Source of the DNA: Histomonas meleagridis
Lineage: Eukaryota > Parabasalia > Tritrichomonadida > Dientamoebidae
NCBI GenBank assembly: GCA_020186115.1
Contig: WSYJ01000005.1
Span: forward strand, 248,001 to 312,000
Reading direction: 5' to 3'
Length of the DNA stretch: 64,000 nucleotides
Below are positions 44,540-54,700 of this stretch, piece after piece. Positions within the stretch are counted from its first letter, which is position 1. Every line of letters begins with the position of its first letter. Both the position numbers and the translations under genes were made by a program. The notes beneath the pieces were generated by a model. That model saw only the letters and a program-made list of their open reading frames with translations, was not told where the DNA came from and ran no database searches.

Positions 44540-47392
44540 ATGAACAAATGGAATAAAGTTAAGGCAACTCTTAAAATCAAAATAATTGATGTTGACTTAA
44601 GGACTAAAAATCCAAGTCGTTTTTTCATGAAATGGGAGCGTGGCGATTCTAAAGGTTCTACTGATGTTTTATATCAAGAAGAAGACAATAAACTTCCATT
44701 TGATTCTGAATATGAATGTCCTTGTACCATGTACATCAACAAATCTGATGGTTCAGTTCGTCCCAAACTTGTTACATTAACATTAAAACGATTTGAAAAA
44801 GGTCGAAAGAACAAAGTATATGGAAAACTACGTGTTGATGTAGCACCTTTTTATGGTCTTGGGAGTGTTGCCAACATATCTAAAGAGATGGAAACTGGAA
44901 GATCTAAAGCCCCACTTTTACATGCATCTTTTTCATTTTCTGTACAAGGCAATGAAGAAAGTGCCAACGAAGCAGACATGAACGATGTCTCCTTTGTAGG
45001 TAGAGTCGAACCACGAATTCCAATTGCATCATGGGATGTATCAGAAGTTGTACCTATTCCATCAGATCGTAGTAGTACTCATCGTAAGAAGAAACATCGG
45101 AAGCATAAAAACACTAACGAAGAAATCATTGAAGGAGAGAAAGAAGAAGAAACAAGTAAAAAGAGCGTAAAAAGAGTTCGAAAGAACAAAAGTAAAGAAA
45201 AAGAAAATGAAATTATTGAGAAGAAAGAAGAAGCTCCACAAAGTATATGGAGGAAAGAAGGTGTTAAAGAAGAAGATAAAGAAAGCAACAAAAAGAAAGG
45301 AACAAAGAAAAAGGTTCGAAAGATTAAGAAGAAAGAAGCAGAAGAAGTTAATGAAATTGAAGATAAAGAGGAAAGAAAAGAAAGCGAAAATGAAGAAGTG
45401 TCAGAAAAATCAAATGAAGAAGAAAAGATGAAACATATTGAAGAAGAGAAGCAAAGAGCTGAAGAAGAAGAGAAACAAAAGAAAGAAGAAGAAGAGAGAA
45501 AACGTATTGAAGAAGAAGAGAAGCAAAAGGCTGAAGAAGAAGAAAGAATTCACTCTGAACAAAAGAAAGCTGAAAAAGAAGAAAGGAGAAGAAAGAAAGA
45601 AGAAGAGAGAAAGCGCATCGAAGAAGAAGAGAACCAAAAGGCTGAAGAGGAAGAAAGAAAGCGCATTGAAGAGGAGGAAAGAATCCATGCTGAACAAAAG
45701 AAAGAAGAAGAAGAGAGAATTAATGCTGAACAAAAGAAAGAAGAAAAGAGAAGAAAGAAGAAAGAAAAGAAACAAAAAGCTGAAGAAGAAATGAAGCGTA
45801 TCGAAGAAGAAGAGAAACAAAAGGCTGAAGAAGAAGAGAGAAAGCGCATTGAAGAAGAAGAAGAAAGAATCCATGCTGAACAAAAGAAAGAAGAAGAAGA
45901 GAAAAAGCGCATTGAAGAGGAGGAAAGAATCCATGCTGAACGAAAGAAAGAAGAAAGGAGACGAAAGCCCATTGAAGAGGAGGAAGAAGCTAAACGCAAA
46001 GCTGAAGAAGAAAGAAAGCGCATCGAAGAAGAGGAAGAAAAACAGAAAGCTGAAGAAGAAGCTAAGCGCAAAGAAGAAGAAGAAAGAAAACGCATTGAAG
46101 AAGAAGAAAAGCAAAAAGCTGAAGAAGAAGAAAGAAATCGCATTGAAAAGGAGGAAGAAGCTAAGCGCAAAGCCGAAGAAGAAGAAGAAAAACAAAAAGC
46201 CGAAGAAGAAGCTAAACGCAAAGAGGAAGAAGAAGAAAGAAAGCGTATTGAAGAAGAAGCGAAACGCAAAGCCGAAGAGGAAGAAGCGCACGACAAAGAA
46301 GAAGAGAGCGAGTCGCAAGATTCCTCCACGAGCAGCGCCAGCTCCGACAGTAGCGATCCAGCAGAGCGCCAAAGCTTCGAGCCCACAATGCATTTGTCAC
46401 CGCAAGTCCTATTTCATCGCGTCCTTACCACTTCGTGGCCTTCAGTTACTACTTTGCCCATGTTTTCCAGTGACTTCAAATCCACGCAATATGTCTTTCC
46501 GATCTTTGCTTCGATATTAGAGAGTGAAATATTATTACCAAACAATGAACATTTCGAGTCAACACTTGTTGTCTTTGTCGAAGCTTATCCACAATTACCT
46601 AATGCCACGACTACTGACAAGTTCATTACCATAATAATTCTTATACAACTTATTAATTATTATTCACCCATTAAGAAATTTGATCAAAGCAAAACGAATA
46701 GATTTCTTAATGAGTTATATAAAATATATTATTCATTATTAAATGAAATAGTTTCGCCATTATTAAAGCGGTCAGAATTAGTAATTAATCGATTTTCTAC
46801 CGCAGCATTTGATAATGAAACATTATTAACTGATTTTAAGGAAATCATGAACATGAACAATGAAACTATTTCTAATTTACCAAAGACATTAAATGAATAT
46901 ATCACTGATCTCTTTATAAAAGAATTTGATGTTAATTCATCAAATAAATTGTTATCGAATCCCGAACGATTTAACTTTGATAATTCCATTTTATGGAATA
47001 CATTTACATCGATACTTGAAAATGATTTACGAATTAACTTAAATATATTAAGGCAAATTATTTCTTGTTTAGTATTGATTAATAACGTGGCTGATAAACC
47101 TGAGTTAATATTGGATATCGCACCAAGTTTAACACCGGAAGAAGTCGCGTTTTTGATTAAGAACTTTAAACCAGACGAAAAATATAATAAAAAATTAAAC
47201 GAGAAAAAGTTTTTGAGATTTTATAAGTTAAAAGAGGTAAATAATCCAAAACATTTGGAGGTGAAAGACAAGCAAATATTCCAAATACAAAAATTCGAAG
47301 CGGAGAATTGGTGCGTAATTAATAAGGACGAAAAATGCTTAACTTATTATTGGTTCTTGCCGAAGTACGCAATGGAATTAATGTACAGTTAA
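44540..47392 (+). CDS. NT-C2 domain protein with a long Glu/Lys coiled coil
   Basis: The 950-residue protein has three parts. Residues 1-135 form an N-terminal C2 (NT-C2/EEIG1-EHBP1 type) domain: WNKVKATLKIKIIDVDL, MKWERGDSKGST and LVTLTLKRFEKGR; these domains bind membranes or organise trafficking. Residues 180-600 are a repetitive, highly charged single helix/coiled coil of EEEERKRIEEEEKQKAEEE-like units. Residues 610-950 are a globular helical domain (SFEPTMHLSPQVLFHRVL, PEEVAFLIKNFKPDEKY) whose family is not certain; a dilute-like or trichomonad-specific domain is possible. A CAAAAAAGTCG motif lies 11 bp upstream of the ATG. The charged repeat is prone to length change. A membrane-linked tether is inferred. 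Confidence 0.85.
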   Translation: MNKWNKVKATLKIKIIDVDLRTKNPSRFFMKWERGDSKGSTDVLYQEEDNKLPFDSEYECPCTMYINKSDGSVRPKLVTLTLKRFEKGRKNKVYGKLRVDVAPFYGLGSVANISKEMETGRSKAPLLHASFSFSVQGNEESANEADMNDVSFVGRVEPRIPIASWDVSEVVPIPSDRSSTHRKKKHRKHKNTNEEIIEGEKEEETSKKSVKRVRKNKSKEKENEIIEKKEEAPQSIWRKEGVKEEDKESNKKKGTKKKVRKIKKKEAEEVNEIEDKEERKESENEEVSEKSNEEEKMKHIEEEKQRAEEEEKQKKEEEERKRIEEEEKQKAEEEERIHSEQKKAEKEERRRKKEEERKRIEEEENQKAEEEERKRIEEEERIHAEQKKEEEERINAEQKKEEKRRKKKEKKQKAEEEMKRIEEEEKQKAEEEERKRIEEEEERIHAEQKKEEEEKKRIEEEERIHAERKKEERRRKPIEEEEEAKRKAEEERKRIEEEEEKQKAEEEAKRKEEEERKRIEEEEKQKAEEEERNRIEKEEEAKRKAEEEEEKQKAEEEAKRKEEEEERKRIEEEAKRKAEEEEAHDKEEESESQDSSTSSASSDSSDPAERQSFEPTMHLSPQVLFHRVLTTSWPSVTTLPMFSSDFKSTQYVFPIFASILESEILLPNNEHFESTLVVFVEAYPQLPNATTTDKFITIIILIQLINYYSPIKKFDQSKTNRFLNELYKIYYSLLNEIVSPLLKRSELVINRFSTAAFDNETLLTDFKEIMNMNNETISNLPKTLNEYITDLFIKEFDVNSSNKLLSNPERFNFDNSILWNTFTSILENDLRINLNILRQIISCLVLINNVADKPELILDIAPSLTPEEVAFLIKNFKPDEKYNKKLNEKKFLRFYKLKEVNNPKHLEVKDKQIFQIQKFEAENWCVINKDEKCLTYYWFLPKYAMELMYS

Positions 47393-47924
47393 GGAGTTAA
47401 GTAAACATAAAAATCTCTCTCAATCTTTTGTTAAATGGTTAAAGATAACTTGTGCAATTTGTTGGTTTATATTTTTCGTTTCTGATTATTTAAATTGTTG
47501 TTAGGGAGAAATAAAATATAAAACACACAGAAGTGACATATTTCTTATAAAAATATGTTTTATTCATTAAAAAATCGAAGTTTTGAGATTCTTTCGATTT
47601 CCTATAGATCATTCGTTTTGTCTTATATAAAATGTTGAAGAAAGTATTATAAGTAGCCTGTCAACAAGATTTTCACATTATTTTAATAAACTTCAGACAC
47701 ACTGCTTATGCTTGAAATTGCACAATTTACTTTGTGCAGTGTGTGTAATTGCTAAGTAAAAAATTGTAGAGTTATAAGAAATAAAGTATATTTATTAAAA
47801 TATAAACAAAAATTTTCGAAATTATTTGAATTATTTTATCTATTATTATTGTTATATTGTTCTATATATTAGATAAAAATATAAAAAATAATGAGTTGAT
47901 CGTTTAGTAACCAACTGTGAAGCG
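47393..47924. other. Intergenic, no gene recognised
   Basis: AT-rich 3' flank of the NT-C2 gene; contains a TAAA shortly after the stop. Nothing else. Confidence 0.5.
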
Positions 47925-48370
47925 TTTTCCAATGTAATCAATTCCATCTTGTTCAAGAAGAAATTTAACGATTTCTGTACGACCATTTTCAGATGCTTTA
48001 ATAAGTGCCGTATAAAATTATTTTAATAAGTCCCAAACATTATAAAACTATATTAAATCATCAAATTATATACTAAATTAAATAAATTAATATCTTTGTG
48101 ATTAATATTAATTGAAGATATCAATTCAATGGAATTTAATTGCAGTTTTATATGCATTCTTAAATGATGAATGATCGTGTTTACATAAATGAATAATTTC
48201 ATCATTTCCATCCTGCAACTGCATGTTCACCTGTATAATAAACATATGTACCATTCATAAGTAAATATTTAAAACATCTAACTGAAGAAAAAAATGCTGC
48301 ATAATTAATTAATGTAACATTATAATGATCAATAAAAGAACATCTTTCAAGGTGATGGTAAGATCTTCTT
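47925..48370 (-). pseudogene. DUF3447-ankyrin relic (fourth locus)
   Basis: The minus strand keeps a piece of DUF3447 core (NYAAFFSSVRCFKYLLMNG, then after a one-base shift NDEIIHLCKHDHSSF), then a deletion, then spacer 48015-48094, then one ankyrin module (TALIKASENGRTEIVKFLLE). The spacer has almost lost sequence identity with the others but is still exactly 80 nt between the same landmark codons. There is no start or complete domain, so it is a dead fragment. Confidence 0.75.
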
Positions 48371-48472
48371 AACCTATTTTTAGAGATAATAATAATTATA
48401 GTAACATGAAAAAATGAAACATTTTCTTGAAAATAAAAATGAACACATTACATATAATCTTTATTTATATAT

Positions 48473-49402
48473 TTAAATCAAGTTTTTTTTTAAATCAATT
48501 GAAACACCGAATTTGAGAATCGGCAGAATCACACTATTAATTTCCCATTTCAGCTTCCATCCGTTTCCAGGTGTTAACGCGTTACCAACTCTTAGAGTTG
48601 TTTCACCTGTGTTCTTTCTTGTGAAGATAACTCTGTCGATTATTTTTTTCGGCGAAACATTCTTTAGACCAACAACAAAATTAGGTCTAATAATAGAACC
48701 TACTTTAAACAATAACAAACTGTTATATACATTAAGTTTCTTTGCGTAATACTTCGATGAGATTTGATATAAAACGTTTTCATAATATAATGGTCCATAT
48801 GATAACGATTGGTATAACTTAAAATTTGTCTTCGGATGGTTTAAATACAAACTGAAGAAAAATTTCGATGATTGGAGATTCTTACCCAAGTATGCGGATG
48901 CTAAAATGTTATATGTAGTCCCTGATTTCAAGATTTCAAATGTGGTGGATCCATTTTCAAGTGGGATACTAGTCGATAAACAATATCTCCTGTAAAAGAA
49001 TTCTGTTTGCAAAATCTTTTGGTCATAATGTATATATTTGAGAAGGCCATTACATCCTCCAATATTGATGCCTTTGGTAATTATAAAACCTTCTTTGCTA
49101 ACATTTAAAACTAAATTTGGAAAAACAAGGCTTGTGTAAAAATATCCATTTTTGATAAAAGAAAATTGTACTTCTGGTGATGGTGCATATCCAAAATATT
49201 CATTCCATATATTTGAATCTGGTTCTCGGCGTGTACCAAATTCGAAATTTTTCCCTTTGATTCCTATTCTTGAATTGTTTATAGAAACTATCACCTTTTT
49301 TAAATCTTCAATTTTTATTGAGATAGATTCAAAATTAACCGGTGTAATTAATTTTGGCATGGAAAAATGCAGCGGAGCATTTATGGTGTGTTGGCCATTC
49401 AT
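48473..49402 (-). CDS. Outer-membrane beta-barrel protein, Tom40/VDAC-like (hydrogenosomal)
   Basis: The 309-residue protein lacks a signal peptide and hydrophobic helices. It consists of alternating short strands with Gly and aromatic residues at regular spacing (YFYTSLVFPNLVLNV, YKLYQSLSYGPLYYE-like segments). It ends in ILKFGVSIDLKKNLI, a good match to the mitochondrial beta-signal (polar-x-Gly-x-x-hydrophobic-x-hydrophobic) needed for insertion by the SAM complex. Its size fits Tom40/VDAC-superfamily barrels, which in trichomonads sit in the hydrogenosome outer membrane. Whether it is a protein channel or a metabolite pore cannot be told. It is divergent from the Trm1 gene (138 bp between starts). 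The stop lies in TTTAAAT. Confidence 0.6.
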   Translation of the reverse strand: MNGQHTINAPLHFSMPKLITPVNFESISIKIEDLKKVIVSINNSRIGIKGKNFEFGTRREPDSNIWNEYFGYAPSPEVQFSFIKNGYFYTSLVFPNLVLNVSKEGFIITKGINIGGCNGLLKYIHYDQKILQTEFFYRRYCLSTSIPLENGSTTFEILKSGTTYNILASAYLGKNLQSSKFFFSLYLNHPKTNFKLYQSLSYGPLYYENVLYQISSKYYAKKLNVYNSLLLFKVGSIIRPNFVVGLKNVSPKKIIDRVIFTRKNTGETTLRVGNALTPGNGWKLKWEINSVILPILKFGVSIDLKKNLI

Positions 49403-49540
49403 GTTGCTTCCGCTGTTTTTCTTTTTTTAGGAAGCCTTTATTTTGATAAAACCTTTTATATAGTTTACGTAATGGGGCGCCCTTATGGGAGGCCGTTTAA
49501 TTAACACGGTTTTTCGGTTTATAACGGCCAACAAAGAATA

Positions 49541-50983
49541 ATGGGAGGAAATGAGTCAGGAACAGCAACACCAGCAACATTTTCAAGTGATGTTCCAGTT
49601 ATAGAAGAAGGCTCAGCTAAAATTTATTTCCCAGATACAGTCAACAAAAGCGAAGTTTTTTATAATAATGTTCAAGTTTACAATCGTGACTTGACGTGCT
49701 TAATTATTAAAGCATTTAGTGAAATCTATCAAGGAGATATTACAATTTTTGAAGCATTTTCTGCGAGTGGTCTTAGATCAATTCGTTATGCAATTGAAGT
49801 TCCTGGTATCAAATCCATTATTGCAAATGACATAGATCCAAAAGCAGTTGAAGTTATTAAACAAAACATCATCCGTAATAAAGTTCAAGACATTGTCAAG
49901 TCATCAATTGGTGATGCTGCTTTAATTCTTGAAACACGACGAAATGAATTCCAAGTAATTGATCTTGATCCATATAGTACAGCAGCTCCATTTCTTGATG
50001 GTGCTATTCAATCTGTTACCAATGGAGGGTTATTATGTGTCACAAGTACTGATGGTCGTAGTTTGTGTGGCACACAAATTGACACTGCTTATGCGTGGTA
50101 CAACGTCATTGCATTAAACGCCGACTTTACCCATGAATTCGGCATCAGAACTCTCCTCACCACAATCATCACAACCGCCGCACGATACAACCGCAGTGTG
50201 GAACCGTTAATTTCTCTTTCGAAGAATTTTTATTTCCGAGTTTTCGTTCGTATATGGGATAAAAAAGGTGATTCCAAGGTGACTGCTTGTAACACGTCCC
50301 TTTGTTTTTACTCTCCTGACTCAGCCTCTTTTTGGTTCCAACCAATGGGTATTCTTCATGTTGCAAAAGATGGGAAATCAAGGTCAATTAAGCACGCCAC
50401 ACTTGATATACCATCCCTAACCGATCCATATACCAAGGGAAAACTTCAAATTGCAGGACCAATATATACTGGTCCATTACATGACAAAGAATTTTGCCAA
50501 CGACTACTCGAACTACTCCCAACGATGCGATACATCCAACAGTTTGCTCCAAACATCGAAGCGACACTTCATACATGTATCAATGAAATCGAATCTCCGT
50601 TATATTACTCCATAGACAATATGTGCAGCCTGGTTAGAGCTTCTTGCCCTTCAAGAGCAGTGGTTGTGTCTGCGCTTTCCAGAATTGGTTTCGAATGTAG
50701 TTTGACACATTGCAAACGCGGAATGTTAAAGACAAACGCGCCTCCAGAGGCCATTTGGGACGTCATCCGGACTTGGTACTTCAACGAGAAGAAAGCTTTG
50801 CCGAACAACAACGAAAAGGCAAAAGCAATTTTAGAGGCCAAAAACACATACGAAATAAGTTTGGAAGTTGACCCGCAGATTAAAAAGAGATTACTGGAAG
50901 AGAAAAAGATTTGTAAGTTCTATGAAAACCCTTCAAAGGGATTCGGTCCAAAGCCAGCAGCAGGGAAAAAGAAAAAGAATTGA
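49541..50983 (+). CDS. TRM1: tRNA (guanine-26 N2)-dimethyltransferase
   Basis: The 480-residue protein uses S-adenosylmethionine to dimethylate G26 of tRNA. Visible blocks: EGSAKIYFP near the N-terminus, YNRDLTCLIIKAF, FEAFSASGLRSIRYA (SAM-binding motif I), IANDIDPKAVEVIKQN (acidic motif II), DLDPYSTAAPFLDGAI (catalytic D-P-Y motif) and LLCVTSTD. The C-terminal half carries GPIYTGPLHDKEF and SLVRASCPSRAVVVSAL, with helix and a basic tail (PAAGKKKKN) that may aid tRNA binding. The Cys-rich zinc element of many homologues is not obvious. Length is close to the archaeal/eukaryotic norm. The frame is uninterrupted. Confidence 0.93.
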   Translation: MGGNESGTATPATFSSDVPVIEEGSAKIYFPDTVNKSEVFYNNVQVYNRDLTCLIIKAFSEIYQGDITIFEAFSASGLRSIRYAIEVPGIKSIIANDIDPKAVEVIKQNIIRNKVQDIVKSSIGDAALILETRRNEFQVIDLDPYSTAAPFLDGAIQSVTNGGLLCVTSTDGRSLCGTQIDTAYAWYNVIALNADFTHEFGIRTLLTTIITTAARYNRSVEPLISLSKNFYFRVFVRIWDKKGDSKVTACNTSLCFYSPDSASFWFQPMGILHVAKDGKSRSIKHATLDIPSLTDPYTKGKLQIAGPIYTGPLHDKEFCQRLLELLPTMRYIQQFAPNIEATLHTCINEIESPLYYSIDNMCSLVRASCPSRAVVVSALSRIGFECSLTHCKRGMLKTNAPPEAIWDVIRTWYFNEKKALPNNNEKAKAILEAKNTYEISLEVDPQIKKRLLEEKKICKFYENPSKGFGPKPAAGKKKKN

Positions 50984-51681
50984 AATAAATAAACCTTTAA
51001 ATAAATGTTTTTATTCCATTAGAAATTTTTCGAATTTTTTCACATTTTGGTACTTTAAAGATATAAAAATTAATTTTATAGGATAACTACACATTATGTC
51101 AAATTGATTTTGACTTATTTCAAGGAATTTGATTTTAATATTCCGTAGAACTAAATCATGCTTATATCAAACCTCTTGAATTAGGATTATGCTACTGCTT
51201 GAAAACAATAATACACTATAATGATGATTTTTGATTGAATATTACAAAAAAAAAAAATGTTTTTTTTTTTTCAAAAAAAAGACATGCATAAACCATTGTA
51301 TTTCCCTCAAAAGTTGCATATCGTTTTTTTTTCATAAATACCACACACCAATTGGCATTTATAAATTTGACAACTACTGAATCCATCGCGTTTTGTACGT
51401 AACAGCCTTTGAATTTTTTGCATTCAAATTTTTGGTCATTTTTTTTGTTGAGTGGCAAACCAAATTGCATCAATGCAGAATCTTACTGATCAAAAATCGG
51501 TAACCAAATGATACCTTCATCTTGTATCCTAATGAAATAACAAAAAATGTAATCAAAACATGTTTGATAAAATGCATTATCTTATGCTATTAAATCATAT
51601 ACAACGTTATTCTCTTACAACCAAAGAAAGCACAACATTTTATTCTTTCAAAAAAATTATTCTTTCAATTTTTACTCGAAT
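50984..51681. other. Intergenic, no gene recognised
   Basis: Convergent 3' flanks of the Trm1 and peptidase genes, with long A and T runs near 51245-51280. No supported gene. Confidence 0.5.
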
Positions 51682-52548
51682 TTAATTTGTTTGGCGTTTT
51701 CCTTTAACTTGAATAAATCTATACATAGAATAAGGGCGAAGTGATTCTGGGAATAATGTTATTGTTACGCCCCAGAAGTCGAAGAATCTTTCAAGTCCCC
51801 AAACATTATAGCCATCTTGTCGGTGGTCAGTAGTATCGAAAGGATCAGCCATAATTATGACATCATCATAAGTTTCATCATCGCCGTCAGTTCCCATTGT
51901 GTCAATGCCAATGATAATTGTGTAGTGACCTGCCCAATCGTTCGAACAAACTATAATAGGCCATCCGTTGTTAATTGAGTCTATAACCCAATCTTTAAAT
52001 GTAACATAATCTTCAAATGGAGCGTCTTCAAGTCCGATTTCATTTGCGACATATTCGTAGCCTTTTTCGTCAAGCACGTGTGTTAAGTTGGTGAGGTAAG
52101 CGCCACCGCCAATGGGATTATCATGGATATCAGTGCCTGTGTCGGATAAATAAGCGCATTCTTTTTCAGACATTGAAGTGTCATGTGCAACATAGTCCAT
52201 TGCCATTATGAGGCAGCAGCAACCGCACGTGTAACCCGATGTTTGTTGGTACGTCCTAAAGTTACTGAGTATTCTTAATGATCCGCTTGACTTCATGTTG
52301 TAGTAGTCGTTCATAGTGAAGTATGGAGAGTCTAAATGATCGCCTTGGAATTGGTAAGCAGCAGCACCTGATAACATATCTTCATAATATCTTTCTTTTA
52401 TAGGTATAATTTGTTCGAAAGAGACAGGTTTTGCATGAGTGATTACTTCTTCTTTTTTAATTACGAAATAGCAAACTAATAATACCACGAATACAACCAA
52501 TAGAATTATATTAATAATGAACGAAACTATTTTCCCGATGTCTCCCAT
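51682..52548 (-). CDS. C39-like cysteine peptidase, membrane-anchored (active-site intact)
   Basis: The 288-residue protein has a short cytosolic N-terminus and one membrane segment (residues 7-29, FIINIILLVVFVVLLVCYFV), giving type II topology. The peptidase domain (about residues 90-280) has the oxyanion Gln and nucleophile in QQTSGYTCGCC, the His in DWAGHYTIIIGID and the Asp in MADPFDTTDHRQDGY. This is the arrangement of papain-like C39/C39-like (DUF) enzymes. The catalytic domain would face the ER lumen, vacuole or cell exterior. It is head to head with a paralogue at 52793-53692 (245 bp between starts, with CAAAAAGT at 52623-52630). The substrate is unknown. Confidence 0.82.
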   Translation of the reverse strand: MGDIGKIVSFIINIILLVVFVVLLVCYFVIKKEEVITHAKPVSFEQIIPIKERYYEDMLSGAAAYQFQGDHLDSPYFTMNDYYNMKSSGSLRILSNFRTYQQTSGYTCGCCCLIMAMDYVAHDTSMSEKECAYLSDTGTDIHDNPIGGGAYLTNLTHVLDEKGYEYVANEIGLEDAPFEDYVTFKDWVIDSINNGWPIIVCSNDWAGHYTIIIGIDTMGTDGDDETYDDVIIMADPFDTTDHRQDGYNVWGLERFFDFWGVTITLFPESLRPYSMYRFIQVKGKRQTN

Positions 52549-52792
52549 AACAAGCAGAAAAATTAATGTTAAAATTTATTATTGAAAATATTGAACGCAA
52601 CGCTTCACATCAACCGCACAGTCAAAAAGTCGCTTTTGTAAGAATCCAACCCGATAATCACAATTTCAATGGACGTTTGAAACCATCTGACCTATTTTTG
52701 AGTGTGTTTTACACAATTGATCAAAAGGGTGATGTCACATAAATTTGAGATTGTTGTTTTATTGTGAAGTGAATTTGTAACATTTCATTCAG

Positions 52793-53692
52793 ATGAGTTC
52801 GGATTACGGGATGAAGATGGACATGGTTAAGCTCATATCCATCATCTTCAATGTTTTGTTGCTTTGCGTTGATATTGGCCTTGGCGTTGGCATTGGTCTT
52901 AAAGAAACGACAACAGTTTATGAACAACAATATCCAACACGAACAGAAGTCACACGAGAACAATTGTTAGACATACCAATTCCATATTATGGTGAAGGAA
53001 ACTATTCCACACCAGCCACTTTCTTATTTACTGGTCGAGATCATTTAGATTCAAAGTATTACACTATGTTAGACTATTACAATATGGAGTCCAACGACAA
53101 CCTTACAATTTTTAGTCACTTTAAGACGTATTCACAAACATCAGAGTACACAGATATGATAACAGTTTTCAACATGGTTGCAAATCTTTATGGGTTACCA
53201 TCATATAATGAAACGATGTTAGCTGATTTATTTGATGTTGGCACAGATATCCGCGTTAGTAAGTATGGCCCAGGACAACTTGGCACACCGCCGGAAGATT
53301 TAGAGTATGGCATTCGTCAATTAGGATATTCATGTCGCAACAAGACAACACTTCCCAACTTTACAGACATGGTTGAGAAATATGATTATAATGCGTTTGA
53401 AGAATGGATTAAAGATTCTATTAACAATAAGCAGCCGATTATCTTTTTGACAGTTGATTGGGGTTCACATTATGTTATTCCTATTGGCCTTGATACTATG
53501 GGAACAGAAACCACAGCAGATGATGTTATTATTGTTGCAGATACATATGACACTACAGATCATCGCCAAGATGGATATTTTGTTTGGGGATTAGAGCGAT
53601 TCTTCGAAGAATTATATATCCCATGTCCGCTCTTTAATCAAACTGAAGGATTTTCATTTGTTCAAATAATGGGTCCTCCAGAAACTAATTAA
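52793..53692 (+). CDS. C39-like peptidase paralogue lacking the catalytic Cys (pseudoenzyme)
   Basis: The 299-residue protein is collinear with its divergent neighbour: N-terminal membrane segment (ISIIFNVLLLCVDIGLGVGIG), then GRDHLDSKYYTMLDYYNMES, then the peptidase-like domain. At the nucleophile site the neighbour's SGYTCGCC is SEYTDMIT here, so Asp replaces Cys. The His (GSHYVIPIGLDTMG) and Asp (VADTYDTTDHRQDGY) regions are kept. Strong conservation elsewhere and an intact frame suggest a selected, non-catalytic role such as binding substrate or pairing with the active paralogue. The stop lies in AATTAAAA. Confidence 0.82.
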   Translation: MSSDYGMKMDMVKLISIIFNVLLLCVDIGLGVGIGLKETTTVYEQQYPTRTEVTREQLLDIPIPYYGEGNYSTPATFLFTGRDHLDSKYYTMLDYYNMESNDNLTIFSHFKTYSQTSEYTDMITVFNMVANLYGLPSYNETMLADLFDVGTDIRVSKYGPGQLGTPPEDLEYGIRQLGYSCRNKTTLPNFTDMVEKYDYNAFEEWIKDSINNKQPIIFLTVDWGSHYVIPIGLDTMGTETTADDVIIVADTYDTTDHRQDGYFVWGLERFFEELYIPCPLFNQTEGFSFVQIMGPPETN

Positions 53693-54700
53693 AAAGGGAT
53701 TAATTGAATTGTTTTGATTGTTTTGATTTTTTTTAAATATAATAAAAATAAATTTTAATTAAGTTGTTTTTGAACAGCATTAAATAAATCGCATTTCCTT
53801 CCTCTAATAAAAGTAATTTCACTTTCTTTTTGCGCAAAAAACCAGTTGTCAAAATTATAAATGCCAACTGAGAGCATTGAAAACAATACTCGTTCGAAAT
53901 ATTTAAACAAAAAATCGATACTTTTGAGTGCATGCACTTCACGTTGCAGTTAAAATGATATAAAAAATACACTGAAAAAGTCGTCTTTGTGAACTCATTC
54001 CCAAAAATCCAGAAAAAGCGTCCTGGCTTCACTTTCTCCACTTTTTGAGAGAACTCATACAATACATTCTATCGGTTGATAGAAAAAACATACGAACTTT
54101 TTGAATTGTATTTACCACAGGCACCGAAATAATCGCCGATACCACTTTTTGAGTACATCAAAAAAGTGGTATCGATCCGTCGAGCTCTTGAAATCTCACA
54201 TCTTTTTGTTTAATTGGAATTCTATACATGGAGGTGTTCTAAATGTAAATGCTTTGACATTTTCTTTATTTTCTTCAAAATGTAATATTTCTGCACCTCC
54301 ATATTTTTTAAAAAATATTAATTCTTTACATTCATCAATTTTAATCTCGAGTTCTATTTTTTCAACAATCGTTTTAGCTGCGTTAAAAATTCCTCCATGA
54401 ATATCATATCCAGAAATTGCATTCTCACATGGTTTATTTCGAATCGAATCGTATTTGTACATCTTTAAATGAAGTAAGATTAGAGCCTCTTATCCAAACA
54501 AAATAAGATTTTTTCATTCTTCATTTGCATAAGTAAGAATACTAAAATCAAGATGTGTATCTTTATAGAAAACATCAGAAACATTTAAAGTATATTTTAC
54601 TGATGTATATTCTTGCTCATATGTTTCATCATCATCATGTTTTCTAACTTTTTTCATATAATTCAATAAGATCAATAGAGCTAAACAATTGTTTCAGTGA
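53693..54700. other. Intergenic; unrecognised frame and hairpin
   Basis: The minus-strand frame 54196-54462 (88 residues) has normal composition (KIDECKELIFFKKYGGAEILHF, shown here by its core) but no family; it may be a gene remnant. ACTTTTTG-type motifs cluster at about 54043-54050, 54092-54099 and 54145. Nothing else recognised. Confidence 0.4.
54137..54174. repeat. 14-bp perfect inverted repeat
   Basis: CGATACCACTTTTT (54137-54150) and its reverse complement (54161-54174) flank a loop of about 10 nt. The arms contain the ACTTTTT core seen upstream of several genes. Confidence 0.8.

Noticed and set aside
45079-46400. Long opposite-strand frames within the NT-C2 gene
   Set aside because: They are shadows of the Glu/Lys-rich coding repeat and give only Phe/Ser/Leu low complexity.
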